Below, piece after piece: positions 31,808-41,861 of a stretch of 64,000 bases of DNA. The notes under the pieces were generated by a model, which was given only the letters and a program-made list of their open reading frames with translations, was not told where the DNA came from and ran no database searches. Position 1 is the stretch's first letter. Each line of letters begins with the position of its first letter. Source of the stretch: Isoetes taiwanensis. Its lineage: Eukaryota; Streptophyta; Lycopodiopsida; Isoetales; Isoetaceae. The position numbers and the translations under genes are program-made. The DNA is taken from the NCBI GenBank assembly GCA_021234155.1, contig JAJEKV010000034.1, forward strand, positions 10,878,697-10,942,696. The letters are read 5' to 3'.

Positions 31808-34800
31808 ATGGCATCTCGCCCCCCCACAGGAGGCAAAGGTAAAGCTGGATTACTTTCTTAATATAAACTTGGCCTTTGCTGATTGAGTATCCGCTATTGC
31901 ATCTCGGAAATTGGGCGTGGCTGACATATTAACATCTTCTCGATGCCTCTTTGGTCCCCACAAATGCATACGTATGCGAGGCTGAATAGGGCACCCAATT
32001 GCTTCCAGGGTCTTTCATTTTGCAAAACATTGGCCTTTTTCCCTCACACCAAAGTGGCGGGCCCAATTTACTTATCCCTCACACCAAAGTGGGGGGCCCA
32101 ATTTGCTTATCGGGAAAGCAAGCCTACCATCCAAAGTCGTGCTCTCGGGATAAAATAGGGAAGCGTCATAATAATGAATAAATAAATGGTGAGCACCAAT
32201 TTGGTGTCGTAAAGAGATCTGGCCAAATTAGTGGCCTTAATTTGGCCCCTATGTCTGTCGTCTCCCTCAGCCCCCAAGGCTCGGCATGAGTTGGCCCAGG
32301 AAGTAAATTGAAGCGGCGCCCAATTTGGTGTCGCGTGGGGATCCGGCCAAATGGGAGCCCAATTGCCCTCCATCATACAACCGTCTCTTCAGCCCCAAGT
32401 CTCCCAAGTACTAACACTACTTTACATTACTGCGGGGAATTATTATGCCTTGAACAAAGCGGTGCTTTCGGGTTCGGTCCGGCACCCAAATTTGCGAGAG
32501 AGCTATTGCAAGGGAGGATGCAGAAACGGGCGAAAGAAAGAACTATTTCTTTGGCATCGGATAGTGCCCAATGAAGTTTGGCGGTTCTTTGAGGAATGGG
32601 TGCAGTGCATAGAGATAGGGAATATTCATCTGGGTCCCGGACAAACCACCTCAAAAAAGGATCTTTGCTTTTCTTTGGCAAAGAGAGGGGCGGGGAAAAA
32701 TGAACTTCGGCGGGCATCGTCATCGACATGGAGGTCGCGCTTTGAGAACAACGAACTTCCTCGTCGATGTTGAAGACAAGTAGATCGGACTTTCGTCCGT
32801 TATAAAGTTCCACTCTCTAAATCTGAGCCATGTATGATGAGCGCAAGTATAAAGGAAAGCCCACATTCTTGCGCTCATAAAGGATGGTATTTGGACTCAT
32901 ATGAAAATTTAGGCTTCGGGCATCAAATCAAGAACTGATATCTTGGATGGCTACTTTGTCGAGGCGGTGGATATTAGAACAACCCTCTAAAGCGCAAAGG
33001 AAAAGATTTGATTGGTCCGTCCAAAAGCATGGCCGGGACATCTCACCCTGAGCCCAAAAAGTTCGGAGAGGAGTCTTTATGCGCTTCTTCATCACGAAGA
33101 AAGGGGAGACTAGCCGTGGTCGTGAAGTTCCTCCATCGGTGGCGGCGTCCTGAGGGAAGCGGAACATGGTATCCGCGAGCACCATAGCAAGCATCAAGCA
33201 AAGGGAGAGAATCTACCCTCACGGGGGTGGGCCGAGATTGAAGTGGATGTGTTCAAGATGCATAAAGCCAGAAGCAAATATGACTTGTAGGGTCATAAGT
33301 CTAGAACACTTGGACACTCTCTCACGAATCGTTTATCGACCATCGGATGCACCCTCCTGTCTTGATGTAATGTCGTGCCGTTCGATCGAGCGAGGCGAGC
33401 AATTAAGTGGAAGAAGAAGGAGGACACGCAAAATGCTGAATTTTGGATTGTAAATGGCAACCATCGACCCGCGGTTGCTCGGTACTTGTCACACAAGCTT
33501 TGGCATAGCCTCTGAAAGGAAGCACTTGGCGAAGCCCGATATTCTTTTTCTATGCGAAAAAAAATGCAGGAGTCTGGCAGGAAATCTCCGCGACAATCGA
33601 ATGCGTTAGGTGTCGGCCGGAGAATAATGACATAACAAAAAGACTATACGAAGAAGTATTCTTGAAGAAATTCAGCGACTTCAGAAACCAGTGGGCATTC
33701 TGGGGAAGCCTAAGAAGGGCAAGCAGCGGGCACTCCGTCGGTGGAGCTTATTACGTGAGTGCACTACCACCATTATTTCGACATTTCGTGTTATCCACGG
33801 TTCCAAATTTAGGCGCCCAATTTCAGATTATTGACACTCTTTTGAATTGGAGGCCCAATTTCCACTGAAACAGTGCAAATTGAAACCCGCCCAATTTGGT
33901 ACGTTCGAGAAATGGCGCCATACCAAAGTCGGTGTCGGATAGTGCGAAATTGGAATTTAGGCCCAATTACGACAAATACAAGCAAAAATACGATGATGTG
34001 TATGGGCGTATCTAATGCCTTACGTGTCATGCGAGGATTGGAAAGAAATGTGGCGTTGCAAGCGATTAAGAAGTCAACTATGCGTGACTCGACTACTTTG
34101 TATATCTTGATAGCGAATGCATTGGTCATTGTGCACGAAGTTGCCGGTTATTCTCACGAAGGCCGGTTGAAGGGCGAGAAGGGAGAAAAGAATTGAAGTG
34201 AGCGATAGGCTTAGACTTTTCACCAACAATTCACTGTAAGCCCATTAAAGTCCATGCATCCTCTAGATCTGCAAAGGCTGGCTGAAGGAGATCAAGGATG
34301 GCACCACATTCTGAAGGGAAGCAAAATTATCTTGGGAGGCGTACCATGAAAGTGAGCCTTAGAGCTGAAGAAGATTGGAACAATGGGGCGGGCCCTTGTC
34401 GGATACATGAAGGAAGTGAAGAAACTCCCTTTTCAAGACATGGGCCTTGAGGCAAGCTCATCCAGATATTCCGCGAGAGAATCGATGCTTATGTTAGCCG
34501 ATTAGTATCGGTGGATGGGCGAGGAAGGGCGCAAAGAGATGGAGAAGGAAAGCTTTCAGGAGTCCCCTCTGACAAAGTGAGCGAATATCTTCTTGGGCGG
34601 TTGAGGAGGGTGGCAAACCTTTCAAGTGTTTCCGCGTTAGTCGCGAGGTTTGTCGCGTGGGCGTGGTAACACTTACGCCCGCTTCATTGGATGCGACTTG
34701 GATATACAAAGAAATGGCCAAAGGAAGATTATGAAAAATTCCTTGACCCATTTCAACGATGTGGACCCGGCGACTTTCTTGGATAGCTATATTTATTACC

Positions 34801-36425
34801 GGACGCCTCAATGAGTGCCTATCGCCATGAAGACAATAGGCGGTGGCGGCCGTGTTTGGGTTAGTTCCTACCGGGACCCGGCGAGCTGCTTCTACCTCTA
34901 GAGTTCGAGGCTGCAATGTCTTGTCTGCTAATGTATGTTGCGAGCAGCGGCGGCTCAGCCATCTGTACGGGGAAATAAATATTTGCTTTGCCAATTCCGA
35001 CCATCAAAGCAATAAGCTAAGTTTCCCAAGCATTTCTGAGAAAAAGCGGGACATCGAAAAAATTTGCACGATCATGAGTGTAATGCGGCGGTATGCATTT
35101 TAAATTGAAGCCCGCCCAATTTTGTTATTGACTATCAATGTTACTAACATTTGTTTTCCTGCGGCTTATTGGGGTATATCGTCCTTAGTGCGACAAAGTG
35201 CGGCGGTGGGGAGGACTACTCGTCGCGAGAATTGGTTGGAAAGTAGGGCGTGCACCTATCTAGTACTGAAGTTGATGTTGGAAGGTTACCTTTGTTCTCG
35301 ACTTCTTTTCGGTGGTGCCTTTTAGCCCAGAGGCTGCGGTGTGCGAGGGCTATAAAACATTGTCTTTTGAGGCGAGGCGAAAGGCTGGAAATTAAGATTA
35401 TGCGGATATTGAGCAACTTCGATGTCATGTTAGGCGAGAAAAATCAAGAGCTCGGGCACTACAAAGATCAAGGAGGGAAAGAAGAAGGCCTCTACTTCAA
35501 AAAATGTTCCTCGGACTTCGACTTCACGCTCACGAGACACCTTGTCGTTCTCCTCTACAACCATAAGCGAAGTGCAATCCATTCGAGGCCCGGACAGGGC
35601 GATTCGAGATAGAGCTCAAAAGCGTGACCACAGGCTCTCGGGAGTTGGAACTATTCGGGGAGAAGAAAATACAACATCAGCGCCTTTGGCGAGGGGCCAT
35701 TTGGTGAATACTCAGGGACATTATTGAGGCGACCTCAAAGTTTGAGGAAGAGGTTGCTAGGGATCGAATTTGTCGTTGTCATGGAAACGAGGGAAGGGGG
35801 CAATCTGGATGGAAGGATGTAGTCCCCAACACATTAAGCTTGATCAAGATGTAGAGGAAGAGGTGGAGAACACCCAAGACAACCCGGGGAGTGCGGTGAG
35901 GAGAATGAGGCGGGGGCCGAAGATTTTAGGCAAAAATGGAAGAGATGAAAAAGCGACACAACAACCTCCGCCCGGCATGAAGAACCCGGCAAGGATCATT
36001 AGGAAGAGGTGCCTCCACCACGAATGGCGATTTATGACTTCAAAATATGTGAAATATGTTATGAACAATTGTAATTACTTCTTTTTCAGAATTGATAGCG
36101 TTGCACTCATTTCCTTATCTTATAATTCTCTAGTTTACTTTTTGCTAACCAAAATGGTAGCCCAATTTGCTTGCCAGTAGAAACTAAAACCTTTAATTTA
36201 ATTTATTTCACAACCAATCTTGTTCTTTGTTAACTTGAGACCTTGGCTATCCCTCGGCCACAAATTGGTAGGTGGAATTACTAGCGAGTAAGCGTCATCA
36301 AACATGAAGTGAAGTGGAGGTGCGAAGCGATTGGAGATGAAAGAGCACACCATCGGGAAGTACTTTCAGTGCGTTACATTATATAATATTGACTATGCTT
36401 ATTACATCCTTACAACATTATTATA
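31450..36425. repeat. ParB-gene block repeated at 59035-64000
   Basis: About 5 kb in the same orientation is shared with the last 5 kb of the window, from AATTTCAAAAGGCCAAAC to the window end (TTACATCCTTACAACATTAT). Confidence 0.9.
31808..36023 (+). CDS. ParB/sulfiredoxin-like protein gene of outer transposon (spliced, damaged)
   Basis: The probable first exon MASR.. starts at ATG 31808 and ends at AAAG|GTAAAG (31838), matching ATG 59392 with AAAG|GTAAGC in the third copy. Later blocks are LLQGRMQKRAKER (32500), a block with DREYSS/NHLKDLF (32610-32690), and EFWIVNGNHRPAVARYLSHKLWH (33434-33500), the ParB/Srx-like motif. They continue with ENNDITK..YEEVF (33625) and a FANSDHQSNK block (34985-35010). 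The acidic Gln/Pro-rich tail ends near 36023. The motif residues I-V-N-G-N-H-R fit ParB-fold proteins better than the inner copy (Ser for Arg). Many frame breaks occur; comparison with 59392-63609 places most of them at CAG/CTG, so coding status is uncertain. Palindromic AAATTGGGC sites surround and interrupt the gene. Confidence 0.5.
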
Positions 36426-36719
36426 TCATTTGTCGGTACATTACATCAATCTACAACGATTTCAATGCGTCGTCATGTCGTCAAAGGCGTGCCATTCAAC
36501 TCAAAGATCTGGCGTCGGGGAAGCCAATCTGGTGGACCACAACGCGGTGAGCTTCACGCAAGCACTCTTGAGTCCATCTGCTTTGAATTTGGAGCCATGG
36601 ATCAAGACTAACACCGATCATATAGCATGGTTAATATCGTTGTAGCTCAAGTAGCACTTGAAGGATCGGATGTTCTCGGACGATCGGGGCAAAGGAAGCC
36701 ATGAGAGATGAATGCGGTG
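36024..36719. other. Region downstream of ParB-like gene (outer transposon); no protein gene seen
   Basis: It contains CCCAATTT sites (36169) and an AT-rich stretch. Patches are shared with 21480-21890 of the inner element (ACATCCTTACA, GTTGTAGCTCA), and lie downstream of the minus-strand TATA element at 36720. Any transcript from that promoter would cross this region. Confidence 0.4.
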
Positions 36720-36738
36720 GAGCTGCTTTTATAGTCGT
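36720..36738 (-). promoter_or_regulatory. Conserved TATA element, outer transposon right arm
   Basis: The 19-bp GAGCTGCTTTTATAGTCGT (TATAAAAG on the minus strand) is identical to 21894-21912 of the inner element, although most flanking sequence has diverged. It is followed on the minus strand in both copies by CATTCATCTC and an ATGGCTT. The transcript is unknown. Confidence 0.5.
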
Positions 36739-36749
36739 GAAAAATTATT

Positions 36750-37930
36750 GATGTCAATTATTGGCGTACATTCTAAGCGCCCGATCTTGGCCCGTATCTT
36801 GTATACAATGCGACCCACGGGAAGGGGAAATTAGGTGGCCCAATTTTAGCGTACCATTAACTATCGCATTCAAGGGGAACCATTCTAGGGCAAAGTGGGA
36901 GCCCAATTTCATGGGATCTGTTGGACAAGTTCCACATATAGAAGACAAGTTGTACTAATACTTTATCTCATACATGATTCTGATCGATTACAAAGAAGAT
37001 GACAAAGCGTTATTTCGGGGGACTCTTCGAGTCATTTTCTTTAGGGCACCCGGTGATCTTCTCTATCATGTACATTTGATGCTCTCGTTCCATATCGGAT
37101 GGATGATAACATCAAAGGGATCGGAGGATAATGGCGAGGATTTAAAGCGTTTGTGGTCATCGGTCTTCCATAGGTATCTCTTTCAACCTTTGCTTGAAGT
37201 TTTTAAGTGATTCATCTTGCGGTGATGGAATCGCGTTAGGACCAGTGAGACCACATGGCTAAGCGAAGGCAAAATTCGATGGGCCGAAATTGGTTTGAGA
37301 TATATTTATACCCACAAGTAATTATTGATGGTATTGTATGCAAAGATTATTGCATATACATACTACTCGTATATACACCCAATAATGCTACTCGGTGGTC
37401 ATCAATAATTCCATGGCTATAAATATAGCGCATTAGAACCGCGACACATTCCTTTGCCATGTCTGCGCCGTCTTCAGCGGTCCCTTCTTGACACCCTCAC
37501 TTGCCTTATGACCTTTGATGATCTTCATGCTGCGGGTCAAAGGGATCTCCCTCGATCCACGGCTATATGGTATAACTCTTGGTGAAAGGAAGACTCCCCA
37601 GTGAGTATCATGTTATTATCCATATTGTGTGTGGGTTAGGGCGCATGGCTTTTTGAGATTAATAGAATCACCAATAATTACAATCTATGAGTCATGTATT
37701 TCATAACTTTATATGATGTGATGATGTAGCTGTGTTGTGCATGATTGGTTGTTATCTTTCGGTTCTTATCTTGGTTTACGATCTATGTTTTTTCGTTTTC
37801 CTTTTGCCTACAAGTAAGGAAAGTGAAAGTGGCGAGTGATTTTAAGTGGCGGAAGCCTTCGCGAAACTATCTTCAAACCATCTGAAGAAGGCAAAGTGGT
37901 AGGCCCAGCCCAGGGAGACTATTCAGAAGG
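36750..37930. other. Right-arm sequence of outer transposon without recognised gene
   Basis: It contains CCCAATTT sites (36838, 36901), ATTATTGATG words related to the inner iterons (about 37321 and 37406) and a short possible frame (MILIDYKEDDKALFRGTLRV, 36974). No known family is seen. Confidence 0.35.
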
Positions 37931-38042
37931 AAAGTGGGTGGCGCCGAGTTTCTCTGGAAGGAAAGTGGAAGCCCAATTTAATCTGGAAGGAAAGTGGAGT
38001 GAGCCCAATTTACTCTGGAAGGAAAGTGGGCGCCCAATTTCC
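37931..38042. repeat. Tandem iterons carrying the GCCCAATTT site
   Basis: CTGGAAGGAAAGTGG followed by a short spacer and GCCCAATTT is repeated three times (ending about 37979, 38011 and 38040), with a partial AGAAGGAAAGTGGGTGGCGCC copy in front. It joins the outer element's half-site to a second repeated word, at the element's right arm. Confidence 0.8.
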
Positions 38043-38196
38043 TCGAGCCTCGATGAAACAAGATATTACTATTGAGAAATTGCATGTCAAGGGCTATGTA
38101 GACAAAACCATTCTATTCATATAGGAATGGAGTACATGGATGGATTCGTAGATAATAATATCAACTAAACAAAATGCCTCGAGCGAGATAGTTGAG

Positions 38197-38236
38197 CGGA
38201 AAGATAATAGATAATAATAGATAATAGATAATATTA
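38197..38236. repeat. GATAATA short tandem repeat
   Basis: The run AGATAATAATAGATAATAAT continues as AGATAATAGATAAT. Confidence 0.8.
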
Positions 38237-38309
38237 AACATGGGCGTTTTGGTCAATATCAGTTCCCATAAATAGATCCCCGGTTGGAACTTCTGTTATG
38301 GCTTATCGG

Positions 38310-38612
38310 CTATCTGAGATCCGGCCAGTCATCAATTCTCCCATCGGATAGGGAGTGCTGATGATGAGTTTCGTTACCAAAAGCCACCTTTGCCTCTTTT
38401 CCTTCTTGTAAAGCTTCTTGAATAGCGGACAGGAAACTATTGTGCAGCCAAACATCCTCCATTTTCAGCAACCTCTTGAGCTTACGCCTGTAAATATGGC
38501 GTTTCAAAAAATCAAAGCAGCCTTCGGCTCTACCTCTTTGAGGGTGATCCGGCTCATCGCCATCCTTCATCAACTCTCCACGGCGAAGGAGCTTCACGAG
38601 TTGGTGTCTCAT
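38310..38612 (-). CDS. Hypothetical 100-residue basic protein near right end of outer transposon
   Basis: This open minus-strand frame (MRHQLVKLLRRGELMKDGDE to SDGRIDDWPDLR) is rich in Lys/Arg and charged residues. An upstream frame (MSLNASIYRRAKIAHAKSAC, about 38711) may be joined to it by a frame change at a CAG/CTG-type site. I do not recognise it. The plus strand is also open over 38418-38720, so the coding strand is uncertain. Confidence 0.3.
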   Translation of the reverse strand: MRHQLVKLLRRGELMKDGDEPDHPQRGRAEGCFDFLKRHIYRRKLKRLLKMEDVWLHNSFLSAIQEALQEGKEAKVAFGNETHHQHSLSDGRIDDWPDLR

Positions 38613-39003
38613 TTCTTACATTGCCATTTTGGTTTATCTGGTTACGCACCTCAACACAGGCTGATTTCGCATGAGCTATCTTGGCTCGGCGATATATGCT
38701 TGCATTTAAGCTCATTGTGAATCCTCGCTTCGCGCTGGTTGGACCATTATTTGGCGGGACTATGAATCTACACTATCGAGATTTTGCGAATCTTAGAGGT
38801 GGCGTAAGCGAGACCCGCGATCTCTGAGAAGCTTGCTTGAAGCGAGACACAAACTTCGGTTGGCACTTTTTTGGCTTAATAGATACAAGGCCTGCCATCT
38901 CACCTACCTGCACGCATTTCGAAATTTTGCATCATTCTACTAAATAAAACCCTTATATTCTAAAAAATCGGGTCCATTTGGGAGTCATATGGACTTAGGC
39001 AAA

Positions 39004-39028
39004 GTCCACAATTAATGAAATTATGCTT
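39004..39028. repeat. Right terminal inverted repeat, outer transposon
   Basis: Its reverse complement begins AAGCATAATTTCATTAATTG and pairs with 8741-8765. It is followed by the ATTT duplication (39029-39032). Confidence 0.9.
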
Positions 39029-39294
39029 ATTTGTTATAGAATCGTGTAATTTCTTTTGACTTTATAAATATTAACCATTTTAAGGCTTAAGTCAATTTTA
39101 CACCTGTTTTGGCTTAAGGCTGCATATTGCCCCGAAGTGGTCTTTGCAAAAGTCCATGGAAGGTAAAAGTCTGTTTAGACAGATTTAAAAGGTTTTTTTT
39201 CATAAACTCAGTTCTCTAGTTATACTAGAGGCCTTAAAATGGTTAAACTGCAGGTGTGTATAATTTCTCACTAATACTTATTGGATATTTGTAG

Positions 39295-39438
39295 GAAGTG
39301 GCATGGGCTGGAAATGATGATTATAATTCTTTCTACCAATTTGGACGACTGCTCACTAAGGAAGGTAACAAATGCATTGCTTTAGAAGATGATTCTCCTA
39401 GTAAATTGGAGAATATGCGTAATAACACTGAAGTTTAA
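39295..39438 (+). CDS. Terminal exon of array gene, copy III (beyond the insertion)
   Basis: After the acceptor TTTGTAG, a 48-codon frame identical to 5986-6129 ends in TAA at 39436-39438. It completes the gene that starts at 6913, so the intervening 30.3 kb is a transposon inside an intron. Confidence 0.5.
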   Translation, partial: EVAWAGNDDYNSFYQFGRLLTKEGNKCIALEDDSPSKLENMRNNTEV

Positions 39439-39611
39439 TTATGGAAATCACTTCTCTTTGGATTATGAGTTTTGGCTGTTTCAAACGAGTCTTTTGGCAT
39501 TGGCCCAAACTAGGGTCAACCTGTTTGCCATTTGGCTCTTCTAAACAAAAATAAATACTTGCAACAAGTGCAAAAAGATATATTTAAGCAATATAGGTAG
39601 GGTAGGGCTTT

Positions 39612-39645
39612 GGCAACAAGGTCCTACTCTCCTTGTTGCTAACTC
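39612..39645. repeat. Hairpin (one mismatch) in array unit
   Basis: GGCAACAAGG-TCCTACTCT-CCTTGTTGCT is the counterpart of the perfect hairpin at 1322-1354. The unit II-III junction at about 6313 reads GGCAAC-TCTATA without it. Confidence 0.75.
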
Positions 39646-40100
39646 TATATATGACTTTGGCCCACCACGACCTCGGTGGGAGGCGAACTTTTTATTATAA
39701 ACAATATGGAATGCATGTACATTTGATACACAGGTTTATACTATATGTATTTGCACATTGTCTCTATATGCAGAGCAGGGGCAATATTTTTAGGAAAAGA
39801 CATGGAGAAAGCGACATGTGGCTGTCGGTCCTTGTATAAGCCATGTAGGCTGCTATACTTTTTGAAAAGATATGGGAAATTTTGAAAAAACCCAAGATAT
39901 CCATGTTTTATGGAAAAAACCATTGTATTATCGATGGAAGTATGCCATAAAACCCTAATGAAAGCAGCGTTCTCTAACGGTTTTCAAAACGAGGGGATAC
40001 TTGTGGAGTACTACATGTTTGGCATTCAATTGCTTTCGGATTAATCCTACACCATTGATATAAGGTATTGCTTTGTGTTTGCGCGATTTAGGTTTGCATC

Positions 40101-40109
40101 TATATATAG
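40101..40109 (+). promoter_or_regulatory. TATA box of array gene, copy IV
   Basis: TATATATAG lies 129 bases before the ATG at 40238, as in copies II and III. Confidence 0.45.
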
Positions 40110-40237
40110 TCTTGGGGTGACCTAATTTAGAGCTTAAATAGAACCCTATTTAGGGACAATCGATGTAAGGCATGTGGCTTGTTACATGATCGACCAACCC
40201 AACCCAGGCATATTTGGTTCGATAATTAGATCTATCA

Positions 40238-40621
40238 ATGGCGGATGCGATTGCAAAAATTCGACAAAAGTAGATATTTCAAGAAAATAGTTGCTATATT
40301 AGGAGTTAAGATATGTGATGAAATTGACAAGGGCAATGTTGCGAGGAGGATACTCCGGTGAAAGTTGTAATCAATCTTGATCTTTGAGCGATCACATTGA
40401 CAGCGGAAAATATGTAATAATAAATTACAAAGCGGTTGGAATCTCTTTGGATAAATAGGGAATACAAGATGTGGATGGAAATGATTAGTGCAACAAACAA
40501 GATGGCATGGGTGAAGGCATTAATGCAAACAATGCAAATGCAATGCAAATTATCAACAATCTTGAAGGCAAATTTTGCTTGCACAAAGGCTCCTCTCGGG
40601 TTTGAAGAATTTCAGTTTTAG
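40238..40621 (+). pseudogene. Array gene copy IV, disrupted N-terminal region
   Basis: It starts MADAIAKI like copies II and III, but an indel where those have CCAGCAAGAAG causes a stop (R-Q-K-stop). Further indels sit at other CAG/CTG positions. The damage may be in the consensus rather than in the gene. Its terminal exon is missing because the next A module (41673-41827) is cut by a poly-T insertion. Confidence 0.4.
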
Positions 40622-41822
40622 TTTTTTTGCTATATGCTTTTAAATGATCGGACAATAGGGATCCAGATTCATTGCATGCATAAATCTGAATTTTTTATCT
40701 TTATATCATTGCTCTCATTCGGACTAAATGACTATAGTTTGTAGGATCGAGCTAATTACTCTTAGATCGAGCTTTAAATAAATTGTATCTGGCTGATTCT
40801 TGTATAAGACTCAATAGATCTTAGATCTCATTATCTTTGCATGTTAAGGGTCTCTACATGTCTTTGGTCCATGGGCCCGAATAAAAACCATTTGTGGGGC
40901 TATAAGATTAAAAGTAAGATATAGACATGGCCGAGGTGTTTTTGATTCTGAAAATAAGAAGAAACTTCAGGGTATATTTGCGGGTAAATCTAAGGTCTAG
41001 GCATGGGATTAACTACTTTGCTTTGCCAAGATAGGAAGGCTCGGGGTTCCATAATTCTTACGTGATGAGAATATCGATCGCAAAATGATAATGGTTGTTA
41101 ATTTGTGCTCTAAAGGCTAGTAGGTTTGTTGCTCTAGAGAATCTTTCTCTGCGTGCTTAGCCATGTGATAATTATAGGTTGATTAAGTAGCATATAGCTT
41201 CAGTTCAAACAAGTTTATGTATAGCATCTTGTTGTTTGACATTACGGCCTCATGATCTAAGTCTAGCCTAGACTATGATTGCATAGACTTGATGATTGCT
41301 AGATTACAAAACTGTGATTTCTGGTTTAGCAGGTTGCTTGACTTTGGTTTCTAGCTTTAAGATACTGGCCCAAAATGGATGAAATTTGTATCTGACAGTG
41401 ATTACGCTTGTTTATCGGCATGCCTGCCTTCAAGGTTGCACAGAAATTCAAGGCATACTAGGCACAATAAGGTTTGAGGTCATTTGAAAGATTTTACAAG
41501 TTAGAAAAGTTTGAAGATAATCTGAAGTCTAACTTTGAAGACAAGGAAAGTTCTAAACTTTTTTATCAAGCGTAGATTATTCTAGAGTCAATTCTGAACT
41601 CTTTTGAATGTAAATATGATGTATCAACGGAAAAATGAATTTGATTAACAAAGGGAAATTGTCATTTGTTATAGAATCGTGTAATTTCTTTTGACTTTAT
41701 AAATATTAACCATTTTAAGGCTTAAGTCAATTTTACACCTGTTTTGGCTTAAGGCTGCATATTGCCCCGAAGTGGTCTTTGCAAAAGTCCATGGAAGGTA
41801 AAAGTCTGTTTAGACAGATTTA

Positions 41823-41827
<5 letters not shown>

Positions 41828-41860
<33 letters not shown>
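41828..41860. repeat. Poly-T tract (33 T) marking a minus-strand retro-insertion
   Basis: The tract interrupts the A module exactly at its short natural T run. On the minus strand it would be the poly-A tail of a retroposed sequence extending right from 41861. The minus strand next to it holds a short frame (ALKELHALRKSNRAKYYPP, 42152-41970) of unknown kind. Confidence 0.5.

Positions 41861-41861
<1 letters not shown>

Larger units (their letters stand above)
8741..39028. mobile_element. Outer DNA transposon (4-bp TSD; DUF7869-type transposase plus ParB-like gene), with nested insertions
   Basis: The element is bounded by 25-bp inverted ends (8741-8765 and 39004-39028, 23 of 25 matching, beginning AAGCAYAATTTCATTA) and an ATTT duplication. 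Subtracting the nested LINE leaves about 12.2 kb, close to the inner family member at 11992-23788 (11.8 kb). Genes are divergent: the transposase is on the minus strand (30.07 kb down to 8.83 kb, interrupted by the LINE) and the ParB-like gene on the plus strand (31.81-36.02 kb). A 4-bp duplication is what the Sola superfamily makes, but I cannot confirm Sola membership by eye. Confidence 0.85.
39033..39691. repeat. A-module of array unit III, continued after the transposon
   Basis: It is almost identical to 5721-6365, beginning GTTATAGAATCGTGTAAT. The region carries the terminal exon 39295-39438 and the hairpin near 39612. Confidence 0.9.
39692..41827. repeat. B-module and truncated A-module of array unit IV
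   Basis: This matches 6370-8739 then 5725-5880, with an internal deletion (sequence equivalent to 8180-8610 is missing near 41535) and many small differences at CAG/CTG sites. Confidence 0.85.
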
